In this document: piece after piece, positions 13,690 through 24,681 of the stretch
How positions within the stretch are numbered: the first letter of the stretch is position 1
How the letters are laid out: each line of letters begins with the position of its first letter
Assembly: GCA_037043015.1 (NCBI GenBank)
Contig: CM073325.1
Span: 17,587,001-17,651,000, forward strand
DNA from: Bryum argenteum
Lineage: Eukaryota; Streptophyta; Bryopsida; Bryales; Bryaceae
Reading direction: 5' to 3'
DNA length: 64,000 bases
Program-made: the position numbers and the translations under genes
The notes under the pieces: generated by a model
What the model saw: the letters and a program-made list of their open reading frames with translations, nothing else
Databases searched by the model: none
What the model was told of the DNA's origin: nothing

Positions 13690-14765
13690 GTATACAAGGT
13701 ATGAAGAGTTTTAAAGATTTTGAAGGATTTCCGTAGGTGGAACTTGATTGTTATTAAGAATTTATTAAATCTCATTACCATAACAAGAGTCGAAGGGACA
13801 AGGAATGTGGAACATGTAAAATGGAGCAAAGTAAGGAGTAAAGAGGAGATCAAGGGAACATGGAACAAGAACTAGGAATTGGGCACGGAGAATGGGAACA
13901 AAAACAAATAATGAGAACCATGAATGTATGATAGGAACTGAGAACAAATTATGGAAATCGGGAACAAATGATGAAACCAAGAAGGGAAATTGGGGGATGG
14001 CCGGATGGGGGAGCCGGAATCGGGAACAAAGGATGGAAACCACGAATGGGAAATTAGAGGTTGGGGGTGATTAGTAAAGAAAATGAGAATGGGGAACCAG
14101 AATAGAATAGAGGACAGCTGGGAAGTAGGGATCCATGGAATGAAGGATATCATAAAATTCTTATAAAGCAAGGAGATACAATCAACGAGAGAATCAAGGA
14201 TGGGGGTCAGTTTTTGAGGAGCACCAAATAAAAAGCTCATCCATCGGGATGAGGGGGAGAAATTAATCAAAGACATGCATGGTCATAGCCATCATCAGTT
14301 GGTTATTTATACACAACATGAAGAGTAACTGTTCTAAAGATTTTGAAGAGTTCTCTAAATGGTATGTGGTTGTTATTAAGAGTTTATTAGATCCCAATAA
14401 TAAAAATACAAGGAGTTAAAGAGACAAGGAATATGGAACATAAAAATGGGAGCAAAGAAAGAGTCACTTGAGGGGAGATCAAGGGAACATTGGAGGGGAA
14501 CCATGAATCGAGATTAAAGAATAAGAATTACGAAAGGAGGATGAGAACTACTAACAAATAATGAGAACCAAGAACGAATGATGGGAACTACATACAAATG
14601 ATGGAAACTAGGAACAAATGACGGAAACCAAAAAGGAAAGTTGTTGAAACACAAGAGAAATGCTGAGAACGGGGAACGGGCCAAAGCATGGGTAACCTAG
14701 AAAAAGGGAACGTAGGACATGCTATAAATCTTAAAAAGTAGGAAGACCATGGACTAGGACATCAA
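13690..14765. repeat. Purine-rich diverged duplication with GGAAC repeats
   Basis: Two diverged copies (about 13690-14280 and 14318-14765) share the order: AAAGATTTTGAAG, GTTATTAAGA(A/G)TTTATTA, GACAAGGAAT(G/A)TGGAACAT, GAGATCAAGGGAACAT. Each then runs into a degenerate minisatellite built on GGAACAAATGATG and GAGAACCA. The strand asymmetry (purines on plus) creates long open frames on minus that look spurious. Confidence 0.7.
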
Positions 14766-14769
14766 AAAG

Positions 14770-16640
14770 GGCCGATCAATTTTTTTTTTAAAACACGTAA
14801 AAAACTAAAAATTTAAACTCAGGTATAAAAAGAAATACGTAGTTGGAGGATTCTCAATAGGGTATAATTATTTTTTATACCTAGGTCTGGATTTTTTACA
14901 TGTTTTCATAAATTTCAATCTTACCTTTTTGATGTCCGTGTGCGGAGGACACGGGTTAGGACTTGTTGTAAATGAAACTTTGGTTTTAAGATTTCGAGGA
15001 AAACATGACATTTATTTTCTGTGCAAAGGGTATAGTTCTTGGATCTTTTTTCTTTTTTAGTTTTAAGGCAATTATCAACCATTGTAAGGTTATTACTTCA
15101 TCAAGCAAAAATTTATTTATAGAATATTTCTTCGTACAAAAGTGTTTATTCAACTCAATCTTATGGCATCTTCATTATTGACCGCCAATGAAAGAGACTC
15201 TCTAAAGCATCAATTAGCACACGGACTTGAAAAGATTTCTAATTTGCCAATATGGTGTGGTCCATTGTTACTTTACAAACTAACTCACCAAATTGATACT
15301 ATGATATTTTTGGAATATGCTAAGAACGGTACGTGTGGATTTTAGAGTAATTAAGAGTCGGACCTCTTTGCTTGTTACATTGCAATCTTTGACTAAACCA
15401 CTTCTCCCTAACGTCTTTTATCATAAACCCAAAATATTTAAAGAAAAAAACTCGTGTACCCATCATAACATAAGAGCGCTTTTAATGAGAGCATGGTGAA
15501 GTAGTGACAAATCGGAACACACTTTGGAGTAGCCGGTCAAAACTCTTTTGGAGGCAAGTGTGCAACAAAGGACACCATAGTCTTAGACCTTGGAACATAT
15601 TGTTCTGCCCTAGATTAGCTAACAAAAGTTGCAACACATTTAGATATTTATGCTTGGAAGTTGTAATCGAATGATATGTACCGACCCTATGTTCACTCAT
15701 TTTTATATTTATGGACTTACGTATTCTCTCAAATGCGCAATTGTTCATTTTTTATGACTGACTTGTGCTACCTTCAATTGGCTCTTTGGTGTTGTGACAT
15801 TCTTTGTTGGTGGTGGTGCAATTCTACAAATCGGGTAGCAACACAACAATAAGTGTTTGGTTTGCAGTAGTTGAGGCCTCCAAGTGCTATATTCTCAATT
15901 TGGTTTGATATAGTTGAGGCCTCCAAATGCTATATTATCAACCCCAACTGTAGTAGTTGAGGCTCTCAAATTATGTGGCGTGGGACCCAAATGGTGGAGC
16001 TTGGGCCCAATTACAATAGTTAAGGCCATGACTTTTTTACTCTGAATAGATTCAAGCACACTTTACATTGCAATACGGTAGTATAAAAAAATGCAATTGA
16101 GATATTTAATTAGATACAAATACAAATTCACATGTGCACCATATTTTCCAAGATTAGGCAAAGTCATCATTATCGTTTCGAATTTTCAACAATTTCTGAA
16201 AATTTGTTCTAATTTCAAACTAATTTGAATTTGATAAATTCATGTCATATCTAACATGTACTAATAAATCACTGATTTATTCATAGACTTACTTACCCAT
16301 CCGCGGATTGTACTCGCGGCTATTCCACCGTTGCCTCGTTCGCAGCTCCCACACCGAAGCTCCAGCTCAGGGAAAACCACAATCCTCTAACGCGTCATCG
16401 CGAGAGTGGTCGCATCGACGAGCTCTTGAGCAAATTTCACAGTTGAGTGGAATCCAAGTTTAGACTTTCCCCCATACATGTCGTACGCTGATTGAACGTT
16501 ACTAAGTCTTGGATTCCATCAGTGGGCCCATTCGTAAAATTTGAAAAGGAAGCGACTACTGTAGATTCATAGCTAGGGCCTGAAACTTCCCTCACTAAAC
16601 CCTAAAAGTGGGGAGATCAAAAGGAATCTGACATTTTTCT
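14770..16640. other. Intergenic region upstream of the WD40 gene
   Basis: No gene is recognised. Three short copies of AGTTGAGGCCTCCAA(A/G)TGCTATATT-like text lie at about 15862-15975. Open frames near 15142-15500 lack recognisable motifs. The last few hundred bases are richer in GC and may hold the promoter of the gene starting at 17690. Confidence 0.4.
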
Positions 16641-17689
16641 GTAATTGGGTGCGCATCGAGTGCAGCTCCTGCGGAGTTTTCTCCATTGCCAATGTTCTAG
16701 ACACACACACACACAGAGACTCTCCAGCTTAGTCACTCACTTTTGTCTTGTTGTTTGCGACAGTGGTCTTTGCCGCGTAGTCGAGCCCTATCCTCATCTT
16801 CTCGGGCTGCTTCCATGCAAGCTTAAGCTTAGCTGTTTCTCATATTCCGGTGTTCTCTCATCAATTGCACGAGCCTCGGTTATTGTGGCAAACAACCTAC
16901 TTATCCCGGCACATTATTTTTGTGTGTGTCTGGAGCTTAGGGAAACGAATCTTGAGCGATTCAGCTGCTCATTCAATGTTTTTGAGACAAGTAATCGTTT
17001 GAATTCTGTGTAACATCGAATAAGTCCTTGAGGATTTTAGGGTTTGGTGTCTAGGTTTTGGTGTCTCGCCATCTCCCATAGCTCCCGAACAGAAACTTAC
17101 TGTTTAAGTTACTCTCTCAATCGAAGATTTCGATTCGAGAGCCGATTGTTCGTCTGAGGGTTTTGTTGTTGCCTTGACTTGCAAGCAAATTCTGCATTGT
17201 CAGGGAGCAATTTGAGACTGAGTTCTCGACAAGTGATTGCCGGAAGTGGTGAAAGCAGAAGCGTACAGATTCTAGGTTTAGTGAAGGATTGAAGTGGAAT
17301 CAAGGCATCTGCAGATGTTTTAAAGGAGGAGTATGAACAGATAACAAAGCTGGTGTTGATTTATTTAGGTCTTGCGAATTTGAAGTCACCTTTTTGAGAC
17401 TTTCAAAGGGAGAAGCAAGAGCTAGGCTAAGTTGTTGTCGTGTGTTCGATACATCTCGTAGTGTCAAGGGTTTTAGAAGCTTTACCCCTTTACGAGTTTG
17501 AGGTTCGCCCAAACAGTTGCTCAACTTGTTTTGAGGTGGCTCATTTCATAGTGTACACATTACTACGATCAAGGGTCTTGGTTTTGTAAAAATTCAACGC
17601 AACTAATTTCTTCGGAAGCGTTCTTTCGCTGTCGGTATAGCGATCTCTCCTGCACATAGTGTGTGTGTGTCGGTAGCTCCTGCTCAGCA
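16641..17689 (+). promoter_or_regulatory. Probable promoter and long 5' leader of the STRAP-like gene
   Basis: The sequence is GC-richer than the upstream DNA, with a short CA microsatellite at about 16701-16715 and GT-rich text just before the start codon. Upstream ATGs with short open frames (for example 16645-17013, 122 codons) show no motif. I take this as untranslated leader and promoter; the transcription start cannot be placed. Confidence 0.35.
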
Positions 17690-19825
17690 ATGGAGAAGAG
17701 GAAAGCGCAGATCCCTCTTGTGTGCCACGGCCATTCTCGTCCCATTGTAGATCTTTCTTACAGCCCTATCACCCCAGATGGCTTCTTTTTGGTCAGCGCC
17801 AGCAAAGGTAGGCGCTATCGACTCCGTAGTTCGCTAATTTCTGTGCAATTTACTGCTGCCTTACCTGCTTTTTAGATGTCCTTTGAAGGATGTGCTCATC
17901 GCTAAATTAGTGGTTGCTTGCAGCATTGCAGTTGAGATTTTCCGTCGCTAATGTATGTGTTGTTGGTCTTGGCTTCAGTCATATCTCGAAATGTTTCGCT
18001 AAATTATGAACCATTTTGTGTGCAGATGGGAAGCCCATGCTCCGGAACGGGGAGACAGGCGATTGGATTGGAACGTTTGAGGGCCACAAAGGAGCTGTGT
18101 GGGCAGCCTGCCTTGATACTCCTGCAATGCGTTGCGCCACTGCATCTGCTGACTTCAGCGCGTAAGTCATTCTCTTGCCTTTGTTGGTGTAAACTGCTAG
18201 TTCTATTCTCTTGCCTTTGTTGGTGTAAACTGCTAATTTTATTCGTCAAGAATAGAGTGTACATATGTCACTTGGGAGACATAAAGGCGGCTATAGTGCA
18301 AGTATAATCTGCTGTAACGAGGTGTTAATACGTGGAACTGGACCTGGGTTTCAGGAGAGTGTGGGATGCTTTGACAGGAGACGAGCTTTGCTCCTTTGAG
18401 CATAAGCATATCGTTCGAACTTGTGCATTCTCCGAGGTCTGCCATTTTACCATGCTCCTCGCACCTGGATCATCTTTTATGGGTTTCCGTGGGCATCGGA
18501 CTTACCTTCTTAAATCGTGACATAGTCCTGGTCTGTCTTTAGTATATATGGTTATATAGATGTATCTCTAATATCTGATTGAGGCGTTATCGGCGTTGTT
18601 TCAGAGCACAACCCACTTGCTGACAGGGGGTGCAGAGAAAGTGCTGCGGATTTTCGATTTGGGTAGGCCAGATGCACCGCCCACGCTGTTGGAAAGTTCT
18701 CCTGAAACCCCAATTCGAGCAGCAGTTTGGCATCACAGCGACCAGACCATTTTGAGCTCTTCGAATGACCTTGGAGGTGTAAGGTAAGTCATGTGCCGTT
18801 CTTCCCGTTCTAAAGCCATTCTATATCTACCCTGAGAATTATAAAGCCGAATACTGACTGCACCATCAAGGGTCCGAATCCTACTGATCAGGACACGAGT
18901 ATCTCTGTTGAGGGGTAAATGTAGGACTCGATCGACTCGTAGAGGTACTGCCGTTTCGTCTAATCACGTCTCTTTGTGTTACTCTGAGCAGAGTGTGGGA
19001 CGTGCGAACCAAGTCTGTGGTGAGGACTTTGGATACGAAATCCGCTTGCACCAGCGTGGAAGTGAGCAGAGATGGTCGGTACATCACCACAGCTGACGGC
19101 AACAATGTGAAGTTCTGGGACGCTAATCAGTAAGTTATTCAAGATTGGGGCACGGCAAGTGCGTACTTCGAGCTTCTAATCACAGCTACCACGTAATTCT
19201 ACAAATGATTGTTGGCTCTTTTATCAAGTTGCAAGAAGCTCAGGCAGAAGATTTGACAAAGCCAAATGTATGCTTCTGTGCAGCTTTGGATTGGTGAAGA
19301 GCTACACAATGCCGAGGCCAGTGGAATCAGCGTCACTCTTTCCCTCTCGTGGCAAGTTTATTGCAGGCGGTGATGACATGTGGGTCCGTCTTTTTGACTT
19401 CGACACGGGCAACGAAATTGGTAAGTCCCTTGGCACTGCTCTTAGATTCAACCTTTTTCTTATTGCACCTTTAGAATATGATGCACATGATAATGGTTTT
19501 ACTCTTTATATGAGCAGGACTGAAAGGAATACGTATTCTGGTATCCAGGCTGATTTGATTTTGCTATTGTATGTGTACAGAATGCAACAAAGGGCACCAC
19601 GGTCCTGTGCATTGTGTTCGATTCTCGCCAGGGGGTGAGTCTTACGCATCAGGCTCTGAGGACGGCACCATTCGCATCTGGAAGACAGTGAATGGAACTG
19701 AGGAGGCGGAGGTGGGAGGGTTTGCTGAAGCAGGAGGGAATCAGATCAAGGTCCGAGTGGACGAGGTGGTCAGGAAGGTTCAAGGTTTCCACATCGCTCA
19801 AGAAGATCAAGGCTCACACCTCTGA
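17690..19825 (+). CDS. STRAP: WD40-repeat protein, STRAP family (serine-threonine kinase receptor-associated protein-like)
   Basis: Seven exons (17690-17807, 18026-18161, 18355-18436, 18605-18783, 18992-19129, 19284-19420, 19581-19825) join in phase with GT/AG borders to give 344 residues, typical for the family. The protein opens with [18 protein letters not shown] and contains repeated WD-type blades, including [54 protein letters not shown] and [11 protein letters not shown]. Animal STRAP acts in the SMN complex that builds snRNPs and also in TGF-beta signalling; plant homologues are annotated as STRAP-like scaffolds. If the SMN-related role holds in plants, its place beside spliceosomal snRNA genes is a curious coincidence and not evidence of co-regulation. 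The ATG is followed at once by a conserved start ([10 protein letters not shown]). Confidence 0.93.
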
Positions 19826-20398
19826 TCGATCACCAGCTTCAGTCCCTCTTGTTCTTGTTTGAGAGGCTCCTCCTGGGGAAGGAAAGGTTATATGGGAGGT
19901 CATCATCTAGGTCGTCCTTGTTGCATGTACCAGTAATTCGTTAGAGTAATTGATACATGTCGAGAATGACGACCTGATTTGCGAGCTCTTTGTATTCAGT
20001 CGATACGTGGAAATACAAGATCTTCCGATGACCCTCAAGAATTGGACTTGTGCAATTGTGACATGCGAACCTGTTGTCGAATGGTGTACAGATAATATAT
20101 GAAATGCCTTTCAGTAGTACAACAAATTTTATCAGGTGTATCAGCGAATACTGAAGTGAAATCATTCAGACTGAAGTACTTTTCTTGTTTAATCCACGCC
20201 ACCACGTCTCTACTCAAACATTTGATGGTGCCGGGAGTCGAACTACTTTCAATGGCCTCTTTACTTTTATCAGAACAATTCAATCTCAAGATTAATTTGC
20301 ACATCATTTTCATGATAAGTTCTCATTGAAGTGCGCCAAATTCAGGCAGGACCAAGTCGATTGCTATGGAGGAATCCGAATTTTTGGGTTAAGTTGAT
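19826..20398. other. 3' flank of STRAP-like gene and start of duplicated snRNA block
   Basis: This probably holds the 3' UTR. From about 20160 the sequence also appears near 28615, as the outer flank of the snRNA segmental duplication. No separate gene is seen. Confidence 0.5.
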
Positions 20399-20520
20399 GG
20401 GCCCCGGTAAGGGGGCAGTCCAAAAAATGGGGTATGCCGGTAAGTGTACCCAGCGCACGGTATTCTTTAGTAAAAGGCGAAAGAATAGTTCGCTCTGTGC
20501 TGAGCACCCGGCTCCGTGAC
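20399..20520 (-). ncRNA. U5: U5 spliceosomal snRNA, copy 1
   Basis: On the minus strand the invariant loop I sequence CGCCTTTTACTAAAG sits at the tip of a stem (CTTT with AAAG, extended by ATT/AAT). Loop I holds the exons together during splicing. Enclosing stems pair in nested order (GTG/CAC, then CCGG/CCGG). An Sm-protein site, ATTTTTTGG, follows, and a 3' hairpin of CCCC and GGGG closes the RNA. The length of about 120 nt matches U5. The 5' end is set about 25 nt downstream of a TATA-like box. This copy has the best Sm site of the three. Its partner U1 gene lies about 490 bp upstream on the same strand. Confidence 0.93.
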
Positions 20521-20542
20521 CTGAATTTCTTCGGTGCGGGTT

Positions 20543-20590
20543 GTTATACGCAGTCAATGTAAGTGGAAGCGGCAATAACTATGGGGTATG
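20543..20590 (-). promoter_or_regulatory. snRNA promoter of U5 copy 1 (USE and TATA-like box)
   Basis: Reading the minus strand, a USE-like element (TACCCCATAGT, compared with the plant consensus RTCCCACATCG) lies near 20590-20580. TATAAC follows at 20548-20543, about 31 bp downstream. That spacing is the one plants use for RNA polymerase II snRNA genes; Pol III genes have about one helical turn less. Confidence 0.6.
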
Positions 20591-21005
20591 CAGTAACCGA
20601 CTTCCTTGTGTAATGTACTCTTTGTCCTTCCCAGCATTGTCTGTTTCATCGCCTTCCTAACGCAGCGCAAAGTTACCATCACTTCGAGCCTGACGCAGCT
20701 TTAGCATCTTCCCACTTCTCTCAACGCTTCGCAACATCTGCCTCTTGTCAGCGCTCCCAAGGTATTGCACGTGCCATTAATGTATCAATGTATCAATTAA
20801 CATGAACAGAAGCGAACGTCTGCTTGGCAATGAGAGATTGCTAGGTTGCCGTTGCACTCACTGACGAAGCGCGAGCTTGAGGCACGAGGTAGTAATTGCT
20901 TTCACCTTGTCTCGGAGCACTTACCTACGGTATGAGATCTCACAAACTGCAGACTGGACTTGGATTTTGTTTCGAAACTCCCCTATCTCCAGTTTATGTT
21001 TCGTC

Positions 21006-21167
21006 TGGGTAGAGGCCGCGCGAACGCGAGCCCCTGCTGCCACAAATTATGACGTGTGTGCCTCCCGTAGGAAGACCCTAGAGTTGTCCGGCCCGGAGTG
21101 CAATGGGGCAGACTTCTCTAGGCCATCCACCTTCCTGATCATGGATCGACCCCGCCCAGGTAAGTGA
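21006..21167 (-). ncRNA. U1: U1 spliceosomal snRNA, copy 1
   Basis: The minus strand begins with ACTTACCTGG, which pairs with 5' splice sites. Next come a stem-loop I with GATCAGGAAGG (the U1-70K site), a stem-loop II loop ATTGCACTCC (the U1A site), an Sm site ATAATTTGTGG, and a 3' hairpin with CGCG-TTCG-CGCG at its tip. The 162-nt length is right for U1. The two bases before ACTTACC read TC where AT is usual, so the exact 5' end is uncertain. One base of the terminal stem differs from copies 2 and 3 and leaves a G-U pair. Confidence 0.94.
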
Positions 21168-21186
21168 GGAACACATTGCAATTCGG

Positions 21187-21237
21187 GCTATTTGAATGCT
21201 TGAGACAATCCATGATCAACCAATTGTTGTGGGACAT
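21187..21237 (-). promoter_or_regulatory. snRNA promoter of U1 copy 1
   Basis: On the minus strand GTCCCACAACA (nine of eleven matches to the plant USE) lies at about 21235-21226. A weak TATA-like TCAAATAG lies near 21195-21188, about 30 bp downstream and 20-25 bp before the RNA. This is a Pol II-type arrangement. The USE core is conserved in the duplicate at about 29787. Confidence 0.6.
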
Positions 21238-21903
21238 TGTTATGATCCAATCTTTATATGCTTATGCTCGAAATCCGACAGCTTATGAAGCAAAACCACT
21301 CATGTGGTGACATCGGAGCAGAGATCAGCGACTATTGATAAGTTTAGTGCACATTTAGGATGTTTGTTTGTGTTGATTGAACTGAAAAATCAATACAATT
21401 GCTGTCCTTGAGTTAGAAGAGCAAACGGTTGTCCTTGTGTTGCTCTTCCGTATTGCACTTTCGTGTTTTTCTCTCTAGTATATTGAGACAAGAGTTTCTC
21501 TGATTTCTCGACTTCGAGAAATCCCAACAAGGCCTCATTGCCACAAAGGACACCGCCCTTTAAGCTTCGGTGACACTCGTTGCTGCAACTTCAGGCAATT
21601 GCTGTGACACGACTGGGCCCTGGAGCTCGCGCCACCGCCAACCTCCACACCTCACCATATCAGCACCCATCGTCGTTCTGGAGGAACTTGGAGAATCATA
21701 AGACAAGAATCTATTATAATTTCAGAGCATGAACTGCATTGAGCATTTTCCTGAAAGGAGCAAAACCTCGTCTATTTCTCGGTTCAAATGATGAGATACC
21801 TGAGACTTTTCAACACCTGAGATTGATAAATATCTGCGAACATGTGGGGACCGAATACGTGGAAATCTATAGTTCGATGGAGATTGCTCTAAAGAGTTAT
21901 ATT

Positions 21904-22025
21904 GATGGCCCCGGTGAGAAGTTAGTCCAGAAAATGGGGTATGCCGGAAGGTGTATCCAGCGCACGGTATTTTTTTTGGTAGAAGGCGAAAAAATAGTCT
22001 GCTCTGTACTGAATATTTAGCTGCG
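21904..22025 (-). pseudogene. U5 snRNA relic
   Basis: It is a recognisable U5 body, but loop I reads CGCCTTCTACC where CGCCTTTTACT is expected, and the Sm site has a C inside the T run. The 5' third is diverged. The stem beside loop I has changed C-G to T-A on both sides and so kept its pairing. It is probably non-functional, although a divergent expressed variant cannot be excluded. Confidence 0.8.
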
Positions 22026-22181
22026 TATCGATTAAAGGGGAGCGTGTTGGTTGATATACACCCGTCGATGTAAGTGAATGCGGCTATGAGAATGGGATAA
22101 ACAGCTACCGAGACTCTCCTGTAAAGGATGAGGTCCTCGCAAGCCATTTGTGCAACTGACTCACACATGTACTGTACAGTA

Positions 22182-22722
22182 CAGTGGGGTACAAAAATAA
22201 TTTGAACTCCATTTGAAGGCAGTTTTTAAAAAAAGTTTGAAATAAGCATGGGCTCAAGTATCTAAAGAACAACTTTAAGCACTTATATCAATTTTGCAAG
22301 TGAAAATGAACATTGTAATTGAAGCACAAAGTGACAATGGTCAATTGTGGATGGAGCATGTAGATATTTAGTTCTTTGAACAATTTAACCAAAAAAAACC
22401 TTTTTCCTCCACTTATATTATAAAAAAATCCGATGTGGTTTCAACGTTTTTTACAAATTGCAATTCAGATTACAGTGGTACCTGGATAAGATCAACCTCG
22501 TTAAGATCAACGACTAGTTAAGAGCGTTGTCCCAGTCTCTTTATTATGCAAAGAGACTTTGTTTCGTCATGGTCAACGCTTGGATAAGATCAACCTTTTT
22601 GTCTGCCCAAAAACATTAATCTAATCCAAGCACCACTGTATTATTGAGAACACAACCACATTTCAAAATTTAAAAAAAAAACTAAGTTCAATTGCAGTTC
22701 GAATTATTTCCCTACCCCACTG
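22182..22722. mobile_element. Tc1/mariner-type MITE
   Basis: The terminal inverted repeats begin CAGTGGGGTA and continue through AAATAATT(T/C)GAAC on both ends. Such CAGTGGGG termini are typical of Tc1/mariner elements. A TA precedes the left end; the right side reads AT, so the duplication is imperfect. The 541-bp element encodes no transposase and is interrupted by another MITE. Confidence 0.75.
22473..22638. mobile_element. pogo/Tigger-like MITE nested in the mariner-type MITE
   Basis: The 166-bp element has terminal repeats CAGTGGT(A/G)C(C/T)TGGAT flanked on both sides by TA. Internal repeats include GATAAGATCAACC twice and a short hairpin (GTCTCTTT with AAAGAGAC). It is clean at both ends, so it inserted after the outer element. 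Confidence 0.8.
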
Positions 22723-24681
22723 ATTGTGGCTTTGATATAAATTTGTCAAAAAGTTTGTAAGTCGGCTAGGTGAGACTGAGCTATTTGAGCAGTCAAAGAT
22801 TAATTAGTACTTACATTGGTTAGCAGGCAAGCCAACCCAACTTTCTGGAATAAAATAAAGAGTCAACTCCATTATGGTAGGCAGTCCTAAAAGCGCTCTG
22901 TACCCAAAAGCGATCTGTACCTCATTTGTAGATTGTGAAAATACAGAAGTACCTCATTTGTATATAACGCATTTGGATCAAATCTTACTTAGCACTTTGG
23001 AATTTTGTATAAAATTCACAAATGCGAATTACATGTTGCAAATTTTTGCAATCCTCCCGAAAACCTATTTCGAATGAGGTCATAATTTTATTTTGAATTT
23101 AGTAGTGCTAAAAATAGGTCAGATCTCTTAAAGTGGTGCTTTTAGGACAGTCTACCTTAGTACACATGCCAAAGCTTTACTCATATTCTAAAACTTGTCC
23201 GTAGGATAGTAGGTCTGCGAGCCATTTGAGGTGTCCTGGACTTGCGGATGGAGCATGTGGACAGGTCACAAAGCCATTCGAGCAGCCCTTCAATGTTCCA
23301 CAAAAATATTCACACATACCATTTTAGAAATCAGAGACTTGCCAACAATTAAGCTCGTCGGTGAGTGTCCTTGAGCAAAAAGTAATTCTACTCGTCTATG
23401 ACTTGCCAATAGGTTAGCTTCAAGTTGTAACTAATTCAGGGTTTTTTAATCTAAGATTGGCATAACGTTTATCAAAAAGGGCTTTTCGATCCATTCTATG
23501 AACATCATGGCCTTATCAAGAAACATACTAGGCAACAAGTGAATGTACTCTACATCGACACTTGACTGAAGTCCATGAGGACTATCCTTAAAAAATATTA
23601 CCACAATATAACTCAATATTACAAACGCAATCTCCTATACTTGCTCAGCCTAGAAACAATTGCTCAGATTTCATTACATAAATTTATGGGTAACTACTGT
23701 GATTACTTTGTAGCTTACCTAGACATTCAACTTTCACATAATATCAATAAAAGATACATATTCTGATATTCCTTCCAAACCGAATAACCCATCGACCTCA
23801 TATCGGTGAAATAGACTTCAGTTTGTTCATAATTCAATACACACTGAGTGGTGAATGAGTTACACTAAAGCGGCAGGCCATGGGGTAGTCCTGAGAGGGG
23901 GAGTTGAGGCAGGGTCGCATCAAACAAGGTACTGTTCACAGCCGCTGTCAACACGCAACTTAAGGCCCTGCTGTGGTCGATGGAGGCCGGGCAGACCTGC
24001 AGGCCATGATCGGTACAAAATCCTACCTCGATCTGCCTTTCTCTCGCACCTTCACCACGTCTACCTCAATTGCATCCGTTTGCTCCTCTGAACTCACTTG
24101 CTTGCCCTGCTGGGTAGCTCTCCTCCCCGACTCTTCTTCCGGACTCTTGCTGCTTTCCTATTCAGAGGGGATTTTGTGAGATGGGCACCGACTTCTGTGA
24201 AATCGACACCGAATTCTTCGTGCTCCTGCTCCGTTTCTTGCTATGTGGAGGAAGTTCTTGTTGCGAGCGTAGTGTATTTGACGAGGTGAATCTTTCTTGC
24301 CGTTTTGTTCATTTCAGACGCTCTGTGGGTTTTTCGTGCTCTGGGGTCTTTGGAGTTTCAGTGCGATCGGTACGCTCGCTAGACACTGGATCAGAATCAC
24401 TACGCAGCCATGGTTCTGGATCGCGACGCTGGCGCGACACCGTCTTCTTTCTCAGCATGGCCATTCCATGCTCCCGACCGTGCACCGCATTCCATGGCTG
24501 CCAGGGGCCTTTGATTCCACCACACCAGAGATCGTAATGATTCTGAGTTTAACATATCGCGCGTTCAGCGCCAACCCTACCCGGCTACGATCGGAGTCCC
24601 ATCACTACATCGGCTGCTTGGAAAACTAGTGTTACCCCTGTCGCACCTTATTTCACTAACCCTGGCCGACTTGCTACGAGC
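22723..24681. other. Intergenic; possible 5' region of the AP2-like gene at its right end
   Basis: AT-rich and gene-free to about 23850. From there to 24680 it is GC-richer with several overlapping plus-strand frames but no motif I recognise. This could be a leader or promoter for the AP2-domain gene that follows. Confidence 0.35.

Larger units (their letters stand above)
20160..22025. repeat. Segmental duplication, copy A (U5-U1-psiU5 block)
   Basis: This block matches 28615-30400 in order and orientation, with small insertions and deletions: outer flank, U5 gene, spacer, U1 gene, a conserved 150-bp stretch of unknown role, and a U5 relic. The snRNA bodies and the immediate U5 upstream region are nearly identical. 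The outer spacers are more diverged, which fits selection or gene conversion acting on the genes. Confidence 0.88.

Noticed and set aside
13593-14276. Minus-strand frames of 91-134 codons rich in Phe/Pro/Ser
   Set aside because: They come from the purine-rich GGAAC minisatellite read in reverse and carry no domain.
20340-20575. Minus-strand 77-codon frame over the U5 gene (and its copy at 28895-29089)
   Set aside because: Its conservation is explained by U5 snRNA structure, not by protein coding.
21006-21040. tRNA-like B-box or SINE head in the GCGCGAACGCGAG hairpin
   Set aside because: The hairpin is the 3' terminal stem-loop of U1 snRNA; all other U1 landmarks are present.
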